Positions 1 through 9,718 of a DNA stretch of 64,000 bases are shown here, piece after piece. The notes beneath the pieces were generated by a model. The model did no database searches, had not been told where the DNA came from, and saw only the letters and a list, made by a program, of their open reading frames with translations. Position 1 is the first letter of the stretch. Each line of letters starts with the position of its first letter. Made by a program: the position numbers and the translations under genes. Origin of the DNA: Pyronema omphalodes (Eukaryota > Ascomycota > Pezizomycetes > Pezizales > Pyronemataceae); assembly GCA_024516155.1 (NCBI GenBank), contig JAJJXM010000013.1:868001-932000 (forward strand). Direction: 5' to 3'.

Positions 1-2
1 CA

Positions 3-92
3 CAGCAAACTCAACAACATCAGGGACAACAGGGACAGCAGGGGCAGCAGTTGTCCCCCGGTGCGAGTAATGGGGGATACGGCTGGCGTTAA
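3..92 (+). CDS. 3' end of a Gln/Gly-rich small protein (partial)
   Basis: The window opens inside a reading frame made almost only of Gln and Gly, ending in GGYGWR and a TAA stop. The start lies outside the window. The ending resembles that of the small protein at 10564-10836, which stops with NGQWVWR, so this is probably another member of the small low-complexity family described below. No enzymatic domain or cysteine is visible in the 29 residues present. A chance open frame in a CAG-rich repeat is the alternative; the matching terminal Trp-Arg and the position at the head of the cluster favour a gene. Confidence 0.5.
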   Translation, partial: QQTQQHQGQQGQQGQQLSPGASNGGYGWR

Positions 93-520
93 GTGTATTT
101 GAATGCCTGGTGACGTCTCCTTGTGAGGAATGTTCGCGCGGCAGACTATATCTGTTGATTTGTAGAATTCTGTAGGACTGTTCTGACTTGTTGCTTTTAA
201 AATTTAAAATGTATCATGCCATGCCAGTTAGCTTCATTACAGTTATTGACATACTCTAAAACTGAGATTTGCAATGCTGCGATAGAAATTGGGATACGTA
301 ATTTGTGTTTAGGAACGATTTCTTCCTGCACTATTCTGTGCTTCTTCGTTAAGAACTTCGCTCGGTTCATATCAAGTGGATTCTCCAGTGCAGATCATGA
401 ACCTATTAGAGGCTTTCCCGTTAAATACGCACGTTGGAATACAATTTCTGTTGTCTTTGAATGCATAATTCTAAGGTATCGAGTCGTTGAAGGAAACCGT
501 TTAGCTGTCTAACAATCTGT
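93..520. other. Intergenic stretch before small gene 2
   Basis: AT-rich sequence with no frame that looks coding; the open frame at 216-512 has no family resemblance and no promoter. It ends at the TATA box of the next small gene. Confidence 0.5.
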
Positions 521-527
521 TATAAAA
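521..527 (+). promoter_or_regulatory. TATA box of small gene 643-921
   Basis: TATAAAA, 116 bp before the ATG, followed by a C/A-rich leader ending CATCAACAATG. Confidence 0.6.
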
Positions 528-642
528 CCCAACGATTTTGTGCACTGTCGCTGTTATATCACTTATCACTCACACGAGCCCTCAGTAGCCTCCAACACTC
601 AATCTACTCTTCTTAACACTACTTACAAACGCTTCATCAACA

Positions 643-921
643 ATGCCTTCCGACGGCTGGCGCCCCAATGACTATCCTGAGCGCGGGTCGCGCAATAACC
701 ACTCTTATCGCTCACATAGCAGTTACGGTACTATTTATACGCAATACGAGCGTGACGGACAATGGCACGAATCTCTTGCGAATGGTACAAGCGTTTGGCG
801 TCCCGAAAATCAGCGAGTGTACTACAATGTACCTAGAGATGAAGAGGACCGGGATAATGGAGGACATGGCCGTGGGGGCGGTGGGTATGTTGCCCCCATG
901 GACTTCTTGAGGAGACGCTAG
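643..921 (+). CDS. Small Gly/Arg-rich protein with YGTIYT and GGYVAP motifs
   Basis: A single-exon, 92-residue protein of unknown function. It has an N-terminal basic and Ser-rich part, then the motif YGTIYTQYERDGQWH, a charged middle, a Gly run, and the ending GGYVAPMDFLRRR. Both ends match the protein at 3533-3778 (FGYIYTKNGDGSWH and GGYVAPSSFL), so the two are paralogues. There is no signal peptide, membrane segment or cysteine. The start ATG follows a good leader (ATCAACAATG) and a TATA box lies 116 bp upstream. A hAT-like element is inserted 78 bp after the stop, so the 3' end of the transcript may run into it. The composition suggests a disordered protein; no role can be given. Confidence 0.7.
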   Translation: MPSDGWRPNDYPERGSRNNHSYRSHSSYGTIYTQYERDGQWHESLANGTSVWRPENQRVYYNVPRDEEDRDNGGHGRGGGGYVAPMDFLRRR

Positions 922-999
922 ATGGGTGATTGTTCATGACTCGCGGAGGTCTCGCGCACATCTTTCAGGCACGTTTATTTGGAATTTTGTAGTTTTTGA

Positions 1000-1902
1000 C
1001 AGAGCTCCCCACGGTCCGTCCGGTCCAGTCCTGGCTACGGACCGGACTGGACCACATATCACGGTCCGGTCCGGTGCTTGGACTGGGACTGGCAGTCATT
1101 TTTACACGGTGGACTGGACCGCCTATGGGTGACCGTAGGTGACCATAAGGTCACACAAAGTCACTCGCAGGTGACCATGGGTGACCGTAGGTGACTGCAG
1201 TTTTAGTTTTTGAGCGCGCAGAAATTTCAACAGTGATTCTTATTATATCTTTCTCTACAAGAACTGATCACTACGATTTCAGAGCGGACCTAAGTAATCC
1301 CAATGAATTGCCAAAGGTTTCATGATTACTTTTGCTAATGTTTCCCCATTTTCCCAAATTTCCTGTAAAGAACAGGAAAATTGTAAACTATTGAGGTTCA
1401 TTAGTCTCGCAAACAAAAACGAAACAGATGCCGTGGATGGGAAAGGACAATTACTGGCAGGCTTAGATGGGAAAAGCTTCACTGCGATGGGAAAGGGGGG
1501 GGGGGGGGGGGCGGGGGGTGGTTACGGCACGATTTATTTGGAAGAATCTTTACATATGGAGTACCAAGAGAATCATCAGGACTACCCAGTGGTGGAGGCA
1601 AACACGCGTTGAGAAAAAAAAATCCGCACCGGAGGATTCTAGCTCCACCTTTGTTGACCGGCAAGCGGCCTCTCTGGTGGTCAGCTCGCTGTTAGCGGCG
1701 GTTGCTACTCCCGACCCACTAGTGCTTAGGATAAGCGAGAAATCCGCGGTCCCGCAGTCACCTGCAGTCCGGTCCAGTCTTTTTGTTTTCAAAACCTGGA
1801 CCGGACTACATGGTTGCAGTCCTCGAAAACATTGGACTGGACTGGACTACACCATGTAGTCCGGTCCAGTCCGCAGTCCTGGACGGACCGTGGGGAGCTC
1901 TG
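1000..1902. mobile_element. Non-autonomous hAT-like element, copy 1 (903 bp)
   Basis: Terminal inverted repeats begin CAGAGCTCCCCACGGTCCGT and end with the reverse complement. The element is flanked by the perfect 8-bp duplication GTTTTTGA (992-999 and 1903-1910). A CAGAG terminus with an 8-bp duplication is the hAT superfamily signature. Subterminal GGTGACC and GGTCCGG repeats, likely transposase-binding sites, fill both ends. No transposase frame is present, so it would need a helper. A long G tract lies at about 1496-1516. The copy at 41142-42003 has the same termini and subterminal repeats but a different core. Confidence 0.9.
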
Positions 1903-2460
1903 GTTTTTGATTTCTTATTTATCTGTGGTTTAAAATAAATTTTATCTTGTAATCATTGGTGGCAGAATATGTCATTTTTGCCGTTTAAAAAAGCGAGTCT
2001 TAAGGACCATTGGACAATGGAAGACCTCCCATCGCTCTATTTCGGGTGGGTAGAATAATCTCAACTTCACCTATGCGATCACAATTGAGAATTTGACTAG
2101 ATAAGGGGGTAGGTATCCCCTATCTATACAACTACTTTATTCACGTTCTATAGAAAATATTTCTTCGTAGTGAAATAGGCTAATCTCCCGTCCGTTGCTA
2201 TAGAGCGATGGGAAATCCTCCAACCTTTCGTGTGTAACAGCAAGATTTTGGTTATCTTAATATCCTTGCTTATCTTTGTATCGATATTTTTGATTCAATA
2301 CATGCCAAATTGAATAATTCAATGTTTCATATACTATTTCCAGCGAGATATAAATCCTCGGAGTCATCACTGATTGGTCCATGTTGAACATACATCACTC
2401 GAAACCTCCCCTAGCAGTATCGAATTAAAATCGCAGCTTCCAAAACCTTCCTGCGGTAAG
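1903..2460. other. Intergenic, with a MITE-like inverted-repeat pair
   Basis: No coding frame stands out. Contains the inverted-repeat pair described at 2018-2222 and ends at a TATA box. Confidence 0.5.
2018..2222. repeat. MITE-like element with 23-bp imperfect inverted ends
   Basis: Arms at 2018-2040 and 2200-2222 are inverted copies (20 of 23 positions match; core CCCATCGCTCTAT) around a 159-bp AT-rich centre. No clear target-site duplication was found, so this could also be a simple hairpin. It lies in the 5' region of the gene at 2537. Confidence 0.5.
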
Positions 2461-2468
2461 TATATAAA
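2461..2468 (+). promoter_or_regulatory. TATA box of small gene 2537-3130
   Basis: TATATAAA, 69 bp before the chosen ATG. Confidence 0.55.
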
Positions 2469-2536
2469 TTAATAGTAGAAAATGCCTGGCAACACAAAGC
2501 TAACATAAACAATTTTCAATCGAAAGACCTGCTTCG

Positions 2537-3130
2537 ATGACCAATCCAAACGACCCATGGAATCGCTGGGTCCCCAATGGCGTAAATAACCCACCACACC
2601 CGAATTACGGCAATATATTCCATCCAAACCCTGCCGGCCCGATGGCCCCCTGGTTAGAATCAACCCATAATAACATACCCATCGCTCGGCCACCAGCATT
2701 TACACCGTATGGTGTGCCTGCTGTAGTATCCGGTGCTGCTCCGGGTACGCAAAATGGTTATCTATTGCCCTTGGCAGCTTTACCGGGTCAGCAAAGCACA
2801 TTACCTTTCATGCCAGAACTTCCCAGTCCACATCCTCAGCATCAGCCTACCCAGTTTTATCAGCCTATTCCACATGCTGCGAATTTACCCCCGCTTCCCG
2901 GTGATCCGGGTTATGTACAGAGAAATACGGCATTGCAGATATCTTCTAGTGCATCCACTTTTCAACACACGCCAGGTACAACATACCAGCGTCCAGCAAC
3001 GTATGGATGGATAGAGCAAACTTATATTCCTGCACAAGGCCTCAATCAGCCTGCTGTGGTGTTCAATATGCCTCTCAATGTATATCGGGGACCTGTAACA
3101 TATCCTCCGCCAAGGCCACCCGGGGGATGA
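2537..3130 (+). CDS. Pro/Asn-rich low-complexity protein, 197 aa
   Basis: A single-exon frame encoding a Pro-, Gln- and Tyr-rich protein with scattered Trp (DPWNRWVPNG near the start, MAPWLES at about residue 36) and the proline-rich ending PPPRPPGG. No signal peptide, cysteine, membrane segment or known domain is visible, and it looks disordered. A TATA box lies 69 bp upstream. It sits between two other small low-complexity genes on the same strand with about 400-bp spacing, but shares composition and promoter layout rather than clear alignable motifs with them. The start is the first ATG after the TATA box whose frame stays open. Function unknown. Confidence 0.65.
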   Translation: MTNPNDPWNRWVPNGVNNPPHPNYGNIFHPNPAGPMAPWLESTHNNIPIARPPAFTPYGVPAVVSGAAPGTQNGYLLPLAALPGQQSTLPFMPELPSPHPQHQPTQFYQPIPHAANLPPLPGDPGYVQRNTALQISSSASTFQHTPGTTYQRPATYGWIEQTYIPAQGLNQPAVVFNMPLNVYRGPVTYPPPRPPGG

Positions 3131-3532
3131 GTTTCAAACGACGCTTGGATGTCTTTTAAAGATCGAGAATTTGAATTTTGGTTGAATTTGTAGTTTTAAT
3201 TGTAATGGAATTCAAGTTTTAAAGAAAAATCTTTTAATATTCAATGCACCGAAACTAGCTGCCCTCGCTTAGCCTCGAATGCACCAGCGTTAAGGTTAGT
3301 GGCCAAACTCTATTCTTACACGGGTTTGCTAATTTTCATGGTACCCTTTTAAACACGCTCAAGATGAATCAAATTTTATACCAATTGAATATGGACTTGA
3401 TTAAATTCCTTTGTATCTCTATCAATAAAACTCGACGAGGTTGGCAGTGTCTTAACTTTCGCTAATCCACAACTCAAAGCTCACCGCTCCCTCACATCAA
3501 CTTGCAATAAATACAGTCAAATCATTCCTATC
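3131..3532. other. Intergenic/promoter stretch before small gene 3533
   Basis: AT-rich. CAATAAAA near 3423 is the best TATA-like site, about 110 bp before the next ATG. The sequence before the ATG (CAACTTGCAATAAATACAG) resembles the leaders of its neighbours. Confidence 0.4.
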
Positions 3533-3778
3533 ATGTCAGGATTTCACAGCAACTTTGGTTATATCTACACAAAGAACGGGGATGGTTCATGGCATGTAAC
3601 CACGGCGGCCGGTCAACTACTACCTGATCAACAAGGAACATCGACATCATCTAATAACCAGAGTACACAAACCTCGTCCAGCACAAATTCCAATCCTCCG
3701 TCTCTTTATATACCGAAGCAGGGAGGATACGTAGCGCCGTCATCGTTTCTGTGGCCCAACGGGAGACCTTCTAGATAA
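3533..3778 (+). CDS. Small Ser/Thr/Gln-rich protein with FGYIYT and GGYVAP motifs
   Basis: An 81-residue single-exon protein. Its N-terminus FGYIYTKNGDGSWH and its C-terminus GGYVAPSSFLWPNGRPSR match the two ends of the protein at 643-921, while the Ser/Thr/Asn linker between them does not. Two conserved ends around a variable disordered linker suggest the ends are the functional parts. No cysteines, signal peptide or membrane segments are present. The promoter TATA element is weak compared with the other members. Downstream DNA is ordinary spacer into which the LINE at 4018 has inserted. Function unknown; the paralogy with 643-921 is seen directly in the residues. Confidence 0.7.
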   Translation: MSGFHSNFGYIYTKNGDGSWHVTTAAGQLLPDQQGTSTSSNNQSTQTSSSTNSNPPSLYIPKQGGYVAPSSFLWPNGRPSR

Positions 3779-4126
3779 TTGAGGGTTGATTATTGGCCGA
3801 ATGCATGTCTTTGCAACCTTGATACTGTCATTTGTCATGATATCTAGCATTTATATGTCCTTCCCGTCATTTGTATAATATGATTAGTTTCGAAATTGAA
3901 TATGATTTTCGATGAGTGCGTGCTTATGCGGCTCTATCATCAGACAACATGATTATCATCCGCGGTCACTCGCATTATAATTAGCATATTATCGCTGGTT
4001 TGCGCATTGTTGAATGTCAACACGCCACTCCAACGCTAATAAAACAACACGTTTTTCGCTTAATTATCCTAATCGGGAAGTCGGAGAGAACTCTCACGGC
4101 TTCACGAATTCCACCCTCCGAGGCCC

Positions 4127-5948
4127 ATGGCTCCCATGAAGCCTCCCCCCCCTCCGCGCTTCGGCCTCACCTCCGATATGCGCATGTCCGGTGGCAGCAA
4201 CTCATCCCGAGTCTCCACGCCTGCCCCCGCCGCCGAAGACGACGTGTTTGGGTCCTCCGCACCCGGCACCCCAACGCGTCCCAGTAAAGACGCCCCCTCC
4301 GCAGCCCCAGGATCAGGTTGGTCCTCGGGGAGCTCCCTTTCTTCGTGCCCCAGCACCGTGAAGAAACGCGCACAATTTGCGGCCTTCGGGTCGCTCGTGC
4401 AAAGCGAACTCCGTTCCGCCCCCGCGGTAGGTTCCCAGGCCTCCCCCCAAGTCAGCGTGTCCCTTATGGACAAGTTGTCGGAGCGCCTCGCCGCTGCGGA
4501 GGAACGCTTGAAGGCTCTGGAGGAGCAAATACGTCTCCAGGAAGCCCGCCCATGCTCGTGCCCGCAGGCAAACCTCGCGACGTCGACCCAGTCTACCGCC
4601 CTTCGCCAGCCCCACCCTGTTGGCACCCAACAGTCTGCTCAGGCAGAGAAATCCAGAACTTCCTCCGTTGTCGTAGGCATGCCCAAGGCTGCCCCCATAC
4701 CATCCCTCCCCGCCCTCCCGCGAGCGTCCAAACTCACCGCGGCCCAATCCTACGCCGCAAAGCTCCGCAGCAACCTCCCCGAGCTCCCCCCCCCCGCCCC
4801 CCCCTCCGGCGTGGCAGCTTGTTCCCTCACGCAAACAGCTGAAGGCCCCCCAACGCCCTCCCAACTTTTCCGTCCCCGAAAAGAACCTCGCCGCTGAAGA
4901 TCGCCGCATGATCTTCGTCCGTCAGGAAGGAGCCCGCCCCTCGTCGAAACCAGACCAGGATTTCACGGCCGCCATCAACGTCTGCTTGCACCTCCGCGGT
5001 GCACCCCATTTCCACCGTGTAGCCCGAGTCTCCAGAAACTCGAAGGGAACGATCACGGCTACCACCAACCCGGGAGTGAGAGCGGACTCCCTGATATCGT
5101 GCTACCGCAACGAGATCCTCAATGCCATCCGCGAGGTTGACCGCTTTGTGGTGGACGTCAAACCCATGGACAAATGGGTCAAGTTGAAAGTCCACGCCAT
5201 CCCCCTCAATCGTTTTCTGGGTAGAGGAAGGAATGGCCTGCAAAAGCTCGAGCTTGAGTTGCAAGCCAACCACGACCAGCTCGAGGTCATCCCAGGTGCT
5301 CGTTGGTTAGGCAGCAGACGACGCATTCGCGAGCGCTTTGAACAGGGCGAGATTCAGTCGTCTTCAGCTGTCTTTTCGGTGAAGGGAACCCCCGCCGCGC
5401 AAATGCTCATCGCTCGAGGCGCCCTCCTAGGATCCTCTCGTTACCGCGTCGAGCTCTTCAACCACGACGGCCCTGACAGTCAGTGCTCGGGCTGTCTTAA
5501 GTGGGGACACATTCGGGAGAAATGTCAAACCCCCAAGCTCTTCCGATGCCGATTCTGTGGTCAGCACCACGCTTCGGAGGAACACAAGTGCAGCATGATA
5601 GGATGCTCCACCTCCAAGGGACTCCCGTGCCAGCATTCGAAGGAGTCTGCTCGTTGCGTTAATTGCAAAGGCAATCACTACGCCAATGCTCGCAACTGCC
5701 CATCCCGCCTTGAAGCCTTCGCCCTGGCCCGTCAGCGTCGCCAGATGTCTTCCTCCTCCGATCAAGCTTCCCCTGCAGCGGAAGCCTCGCAACCAGAAGC
5801 AGACCCCTCCTCTTCCGCCTCCAGCGATCCAAACGAATCCTCAACCACGGAGACCACATCAGCCCTCTCCACCCCCCGTCCTGCAGCCACGGCGTCTGAC
5901 CCAGACGCTATGGTCGATGCCGAAGTGCCGGATAACACTCAATGCTGA
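4127..5948 (+). pseudogene. LINE ORF1 (gag-like, zinc-knuckle protein), frame-shifted
   Basis: The first part, from ATG 4127, encodes a Pro/Ser-rich region and a short coiled coil at about residues 112-140, and stops at 4897. The second part is open in another frame at least from 4800 to 5948. It carries an RNA-binding-type domain and a series of Cys/His knuckles: CSGCLKWGHIREKC, a CRFCGQHH segment and CVNCKGNHYANARNC. The switch falls in or just after a C-run at 4786-4804, where one base too many would explain it. Together the parts are about 600 residues, typical for Tad1-group ORF1 proteins, which coat the element RNA. Whether the break is real, an assembly error in the homopolymer, or programmed frameshifting cannot be told from one copy. 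Confidence 0.8.
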
Positions 5949-8900
5949 AGTGCCTCACGGTACTTCAACTAAATTGCCGAAAGAGCGGTGAGGCTCTGAC
6001 GGCGGTGATGGAGAGCGGTCTCGCTCTGGGTGCGGATGTGGTGTTGGTTCAGGAGCCCCCGACCTTCCAAGGTTGGCGCCATCCAGCCTACGAGTTCCTC
6101 TGGGGAGGAAGGGTTCTGACGGGGAGACGACGGGATTCGGCGTGGCAGCTTCGTCCACGAGAGGACTTGGCTGCGCCCGGGGAAGGTGACCTCCAGGTGC
6201 TGGATGTCACATGCAGAGGTCATAAACAAGTACGTATTGTAAATGTTTATGACGCTCCGCGAACTGATGATGGAGTACGCCCTGCACGCAATGCGGACTG
6301 GCGCAGGATTATAGGACGGGACACTATTCTCGCTGGCGACTTCAACGCTCACAGCAGAAGGTGGAACCCCCTGTGCGAGAGGCCACTCCATCATCAGTTC
6401 TTGGAAGATCTGATGGACTCATTCGATCTCCGCTATGTCGGTGATGGTAAGGAAACCCACACCCAAACGGGCCAGATCCGACATAGTGTCATCGATTTAG
6501 TCCTGACGACGATGGAACTCGAAGCCCACGTGGTTGCGAAGCTCCTCGATGACCCGAATCACTCCACAACGTCCGATCATGAGGCGCTGATCTGGAAAGT
6601 GGACTCTGTGACGGTCCCAGAGGACTTCGACGCCCCAACCAGAGGATGGGCGGTTGGAGAATGGCTGGAGAGTGACGAAGGAGCGCAGAAAGCGGCGTTA
6701 GATTATCGCCATCGAAGCGAACGCAGACCGCTCCTATCCGATCACTGCTCCGAGAACGACGTTGAGGAAGAGGTGGTCTGGGTGCGTCAACAACTGGTGG
6801 ACATGCTGAACGCTCACGCTAGGAAGATCCGAATCACCGCTCGGTCTAAGAAGTGGTGGCACCCCGATGTTAAAGCTGCACGCAGCGAGTACGGCCGGAA
6901 ACGGAGGGCAGCCAAGCGCGGTCAATGTTCGATAGAGGAAGAACATCGCCTCCGCAACGCCTACCTCAGCACCCAACGTCGCCACAAACGAGAGTGTTGG
7001 GTTTCTTTCTTAGAGGGAGCCAATGGGGAGGCGGTATGGAAAGTCCTTCGCGCAACCAAACCGCGAAATGCTGCGGTGGTTGGATCTCTTGAGGATGAAC
7101 ACGGCAACCAGGCTGACGAGGAGGATGCCAAACGTCGTATGCTTGCAGACGTTTCTTTCCCTCCCCCGAACCCATACCCCGGTCACAGTGGCAACGCAGG
7201 CCCCCCAGGACGCGGATTCCTCCGAGTGACCCAGGAACTGGTCTCCGATTCGATCCACGGTCAGAGCAACTCCAAGGCTCCGGGTGGTGACGGGTTAGGA
7301 GTACCTATTATCAAGGCGCTTATGCGATGGGACCCTGAACGGGTGACTTCCATCGTCTATCACTGCGTGCGGCTAGGATTCCACCCAACCGACTGGAAAA
7401 CTGCCAAAGGAGTCTGTATCCCCAAACCGGGGAAGACTTCCTACCGCAAAGCGAAGAGTTTCCGTATCATCTCTCTTTTAAGCTGTCTGGGAAAGTTAGT
7501 TGAAAAGGTGGTCGCCACCCTCATCGCGGAGGAGGCCGAAAGGCTACACGCTTTTCACGCTGGGCAATTTGGTGGGAGGAGAGGTCGCTCCGCCGTCGAC
7601 GCCGCGGCAGTCTTGATTGAGGCGGTAGAATTCGCTTGGGAGAAGCAGAAACTTGCGGGAGCTCTAATGATGGACGTTAAAGGGGCCTTTCCCACTGTCA
7701 ACCGAGACTGCCTTATGCGGAAAATGCGGCGAGCAGGCATGGATGAATGCTACGTGCGGTGGGTGTCTTCGTTTATGAGTGGTCGAAGAGTTGAGATATC
7801 ACTAGGCGGTGACTCAGGTACACCCATCGAGACGAACACCGGCCTCCCCCAAGGATCCCCCGTGTCCCCAGTCCTTTTCTTGATCTATATAGCCGATCTC
7901 GCTGATTATGTTGAATCAAGAGTCCCCGACGTGACAGGCCTGTCGTTTGTCGATGACGTGACCTGGATCGTGACCGGTGATTCTGCTCGGGAGGTCTCCG
8001 ATAAGCTTGAACGGTGTGCAAACGCTTGCTCGTGGTGGGCCTCCACCAACGCGGTGGTGTTTGAAACAGACAAAACGGAAGCCATGCTCTTTTCTCGACG
8101 GAGGGGAGAGGCTAACCCTGACGAGGTCACAGTCTCGGTAGGTCCTCACCAGATCCCGTTCGCCTCGTCAGCCATCCGTTGGCTCGGCTTTTGGCTCGAT
8201 CCAAAGCTCACTCTTAACCACCATCACCAAAAGTGGTTGACCAAAGCCAGGCAACAGCATGCTCGTCTTGCGAGGCTTTGTCGTGCTCAGGGACTCCCTC
8301 CGGGGAGCACTGCTAACCTGCAAAAGGCGGTAGTCCAGTCAGTGGCTATGTATGGTGCGGAGATTAACGCAGTCCGGCGCCTAAAAGGCAAGAGCTCGGG
8401 ACGCACTGCTCGGCTGCAACTGCTCCTCAATAAGCAAGCACGAACGGTCACGGGGTGCTTCAAAACGACCCCACTCGGCTTCTTGATGGCTGAAAGTGCC
8501 GTACGCCCAGCGGAAGCGCTCATCAAAGGCCGAGAAGCAAAATTTCGGTCACGCCTTCTCACTCGCCCTCGCCCCGCCCCCCCCTCGACCGGCACTCAAC
8601 CGTCCCCGACCGCTGCGGCTATCACTCGGCTGCTCAAACGCACGGAAAAAGCATGTGGATTCGAAGCAGTCGAAAATGTCACAGTCCCCGACCGCTTTCG
8701 TCGCTTCCCCGTGGTGATCGCACCCAGGGCTGAAGCTGAAACCTTCGCCCGGAACTGGAGGAACCTCACGTCCACGACATGCATCTGGACAGATGGCTCT
8801 CGAATGGAGGGACATACGGGAGCGGGAGTAGTCCGCTACATCAACGGAGCCTTTCGTTCTTCCCAGCACTACTTGGGTCGTCATACGGAGGTGTTTGACG

Positions 8901-9718
8901 CTGAGCTCTACGCCATCTGGCGAGGGCTCAAGGAGTTCCATTCCAATCATTTCTGGGACCCCAACTCGAATACCAAAGCGATCGTGTTTTCGGACGCCCA
9001 GGCTGCCCTCAAGCGTCTGGAGTCTGACACCCCCGGTCCCGGCCAAGAGCTCGCCAAACTTATCTCCCGCGAAGCCTACTACCTCCTCTTTGACTCCGGT
9101 ATCGACGTGGAATTCCATTGGATCCCGGGCCACAGCGATATCCCCGAAAACGAGGAAGCGGATCGAGTAGCTAAAGAAGCGTCGAAGCATCGCTGCGACT
9201 CCCGTATGCTCAAACGGTGTGACGACCCAGTGTGTGCTGTGCCGGCGTGGGCTTCCCTGGCGCACCTCAACCGGATCGCAACGGAAACGACATCGACTAT
9301 CACTCGTCGCTGGATTAAGCAACAAACAGCGACCAGCCGTTCCTTCCGCCCCCGCCAGAAATGGGGAATCCGCCCTGAATTGGTCTCCCTACCCAAACGC
9401 CGAGCAGCTGTGTTCCTCCAGCTTGCTTCAGGCCACGCCCTCATCGGCACCCATCTGGTGCGCGTTAAGAAAAAAGAGTCGGACCGGTGCTGGTGGTGCC
9501 AGTCAGAAAAAAGACAAACCAGAGGCCATTTGTTTGGAGAATGCCCCCGCTGGCGAAAGGAGTTCAAGACGTTGAAAGAGGAGGTTGAGAGAATACGGGG
9601 ACGGAGGGGAAGGCCGAGAGGAAGGCTTAAGGTGGTGGATTTATTTAGGGACGATCGACTCACGAAAGCGATCTTGGAATTTTTATCTGCAACGGAGATA
9701 GGCAGAAGATACGTATAG
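5942..9718 (+). CDS. LINE ORF2: endonuclease-reverse transcriptase-RNase H
   Basis: The 1258-residue polyprotein nicks target DNA and copies the element RNA into the nick. An APE-type endonuclease fills about residues 1-225 (motifs LNCRKS, QEPP, AGDFNAHS near 130, SDHEALIW near 212). The reverse transcriptase lies at about 470-740, with the catalytic MMDVKGAF near 575, GLPQGSPVSP and FVDD near 668, the last a permitted variant of FADD. RNase H starts near residue 947 (IWTDGS, DAELYA, FSDAQAAL, WIPGHSDI, EEADRVAKEA). A CCHC knuckle CX2CX9HX4C lies near 1183. All catalytic residues are present, so it may be active. The ATG overlaps the ORF1 stop in ATGCTGA, suggesting reinitiation after ORF1. 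Confidence 0.95.
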   Translation: MLKCLTVLQLNCRKSGEALTAVMESGLALGADVVLVQEPPTFQGWRHPAYEFLWGGRVLTGRRRDSAWQLRPREDLAAPGEGDLQVLDVTCRGHKQVRIVNVYDAPRTDDGVRPARNADWRRIIGRDTILAGDFNAHSRRWNPLCERPLHHQFLEDLMDSFDLRYVGDGKETHTQTGQIRHSVIDLVLTTMELEAHVVAKLLDDPNHSTTSDHEALIWKVDSVTVPEDFDAPTRGWAVGEWLESDEGAQKAALDYRHRSERRPLLSDHCSENDVEEEVVWVRQQLVDMLNAHARKIRITARSKKWWHPDVKAARSEYGRKRRAAKRGQCSIEEEHRLRNAYLSTQRRHKRECWVSFLEGANGEAVWKVLRATKPRNAAVVGSLEDEHGNQADEEDAKRRMLADVSFPPPNPYPGHSGNAGPPGRGFLRVTQELVSDSIHGQSNSKAPGGDGLGVPIIKALMRWDPERVTSIVYHCVRLGFHPTDWKTAKGVCIPKPGKTSYRKAKSFRIISLLSCLGKLVEKVVATLIAEEAERLHAFHAGQFGGRRGRSAVDAAAVLIEAVEFAWEKQKLAGALMMDVKGAFPTVNRDCLMRKMRRAGMDECYVRWVSSFMSGRRVEISLGGDSGTPIETNTGLPQGSPVSPVLFLIYIADLADYVESRVPDVTGLSFVDDVTWIVTGDSAREVSDKLERCANACSWWASTNAVVFETDKTEAMLFSRRRGEANPDEVTVSVGPHQIPFASSAIRWLGFWLDPKLTLNHHHQKWLTKARQQHARLARLCRAQGLPPGSTANLQKAVVQSVAMYGAEINAVRRLKGKSSGRTARLQLLLNKQARTVTGCFKTTPLGFLMAESAVRPAEALIKGREAKFRSRLLTRPRPAPPSTGTQPSPTAAAITRLLKRTEKACGFEAVENVTVPDRFRRFPVVIAPRAEAETFARNWRNLTSTTCIWTDGSRMEGHTGAGVVRYINGAFRSSQHYLGRHTEVFDAELYAIWRGLKEFHSNHFWDPNSNTKAIVFSDAQAALKRLESDTPGPGQELAKLISREAYYLLFDSGIDVEFHWIPGHSDIPENEEADRVAKEASKHRCDSRMLKRCDDPVCAVPAWASLAHLNRIATETTSTITRRWIKQQTATSRSFRPRQKWGIRPELVSLPKRRAAVFLQLASGHALIGTHLVRVKKKESDRCWWCQSEKRQTRGHLFGECPRWRKEFKTLKEEVERIRGRRGRPRGRLKVVDLFRDDRLTKAILEFLSATEIGRRYV

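Noticed and set aside
1322..1664. Open frames across the G tract in the first hAT-like element
   Set aside because: They depend on the length of a homopolymer, switch frame and resemble no transposase.
8549..9663. Long antisense frames within the LINE
   Set aside because: They mirror the GC-rich, codon-biased ORF2 and have no family motifs.
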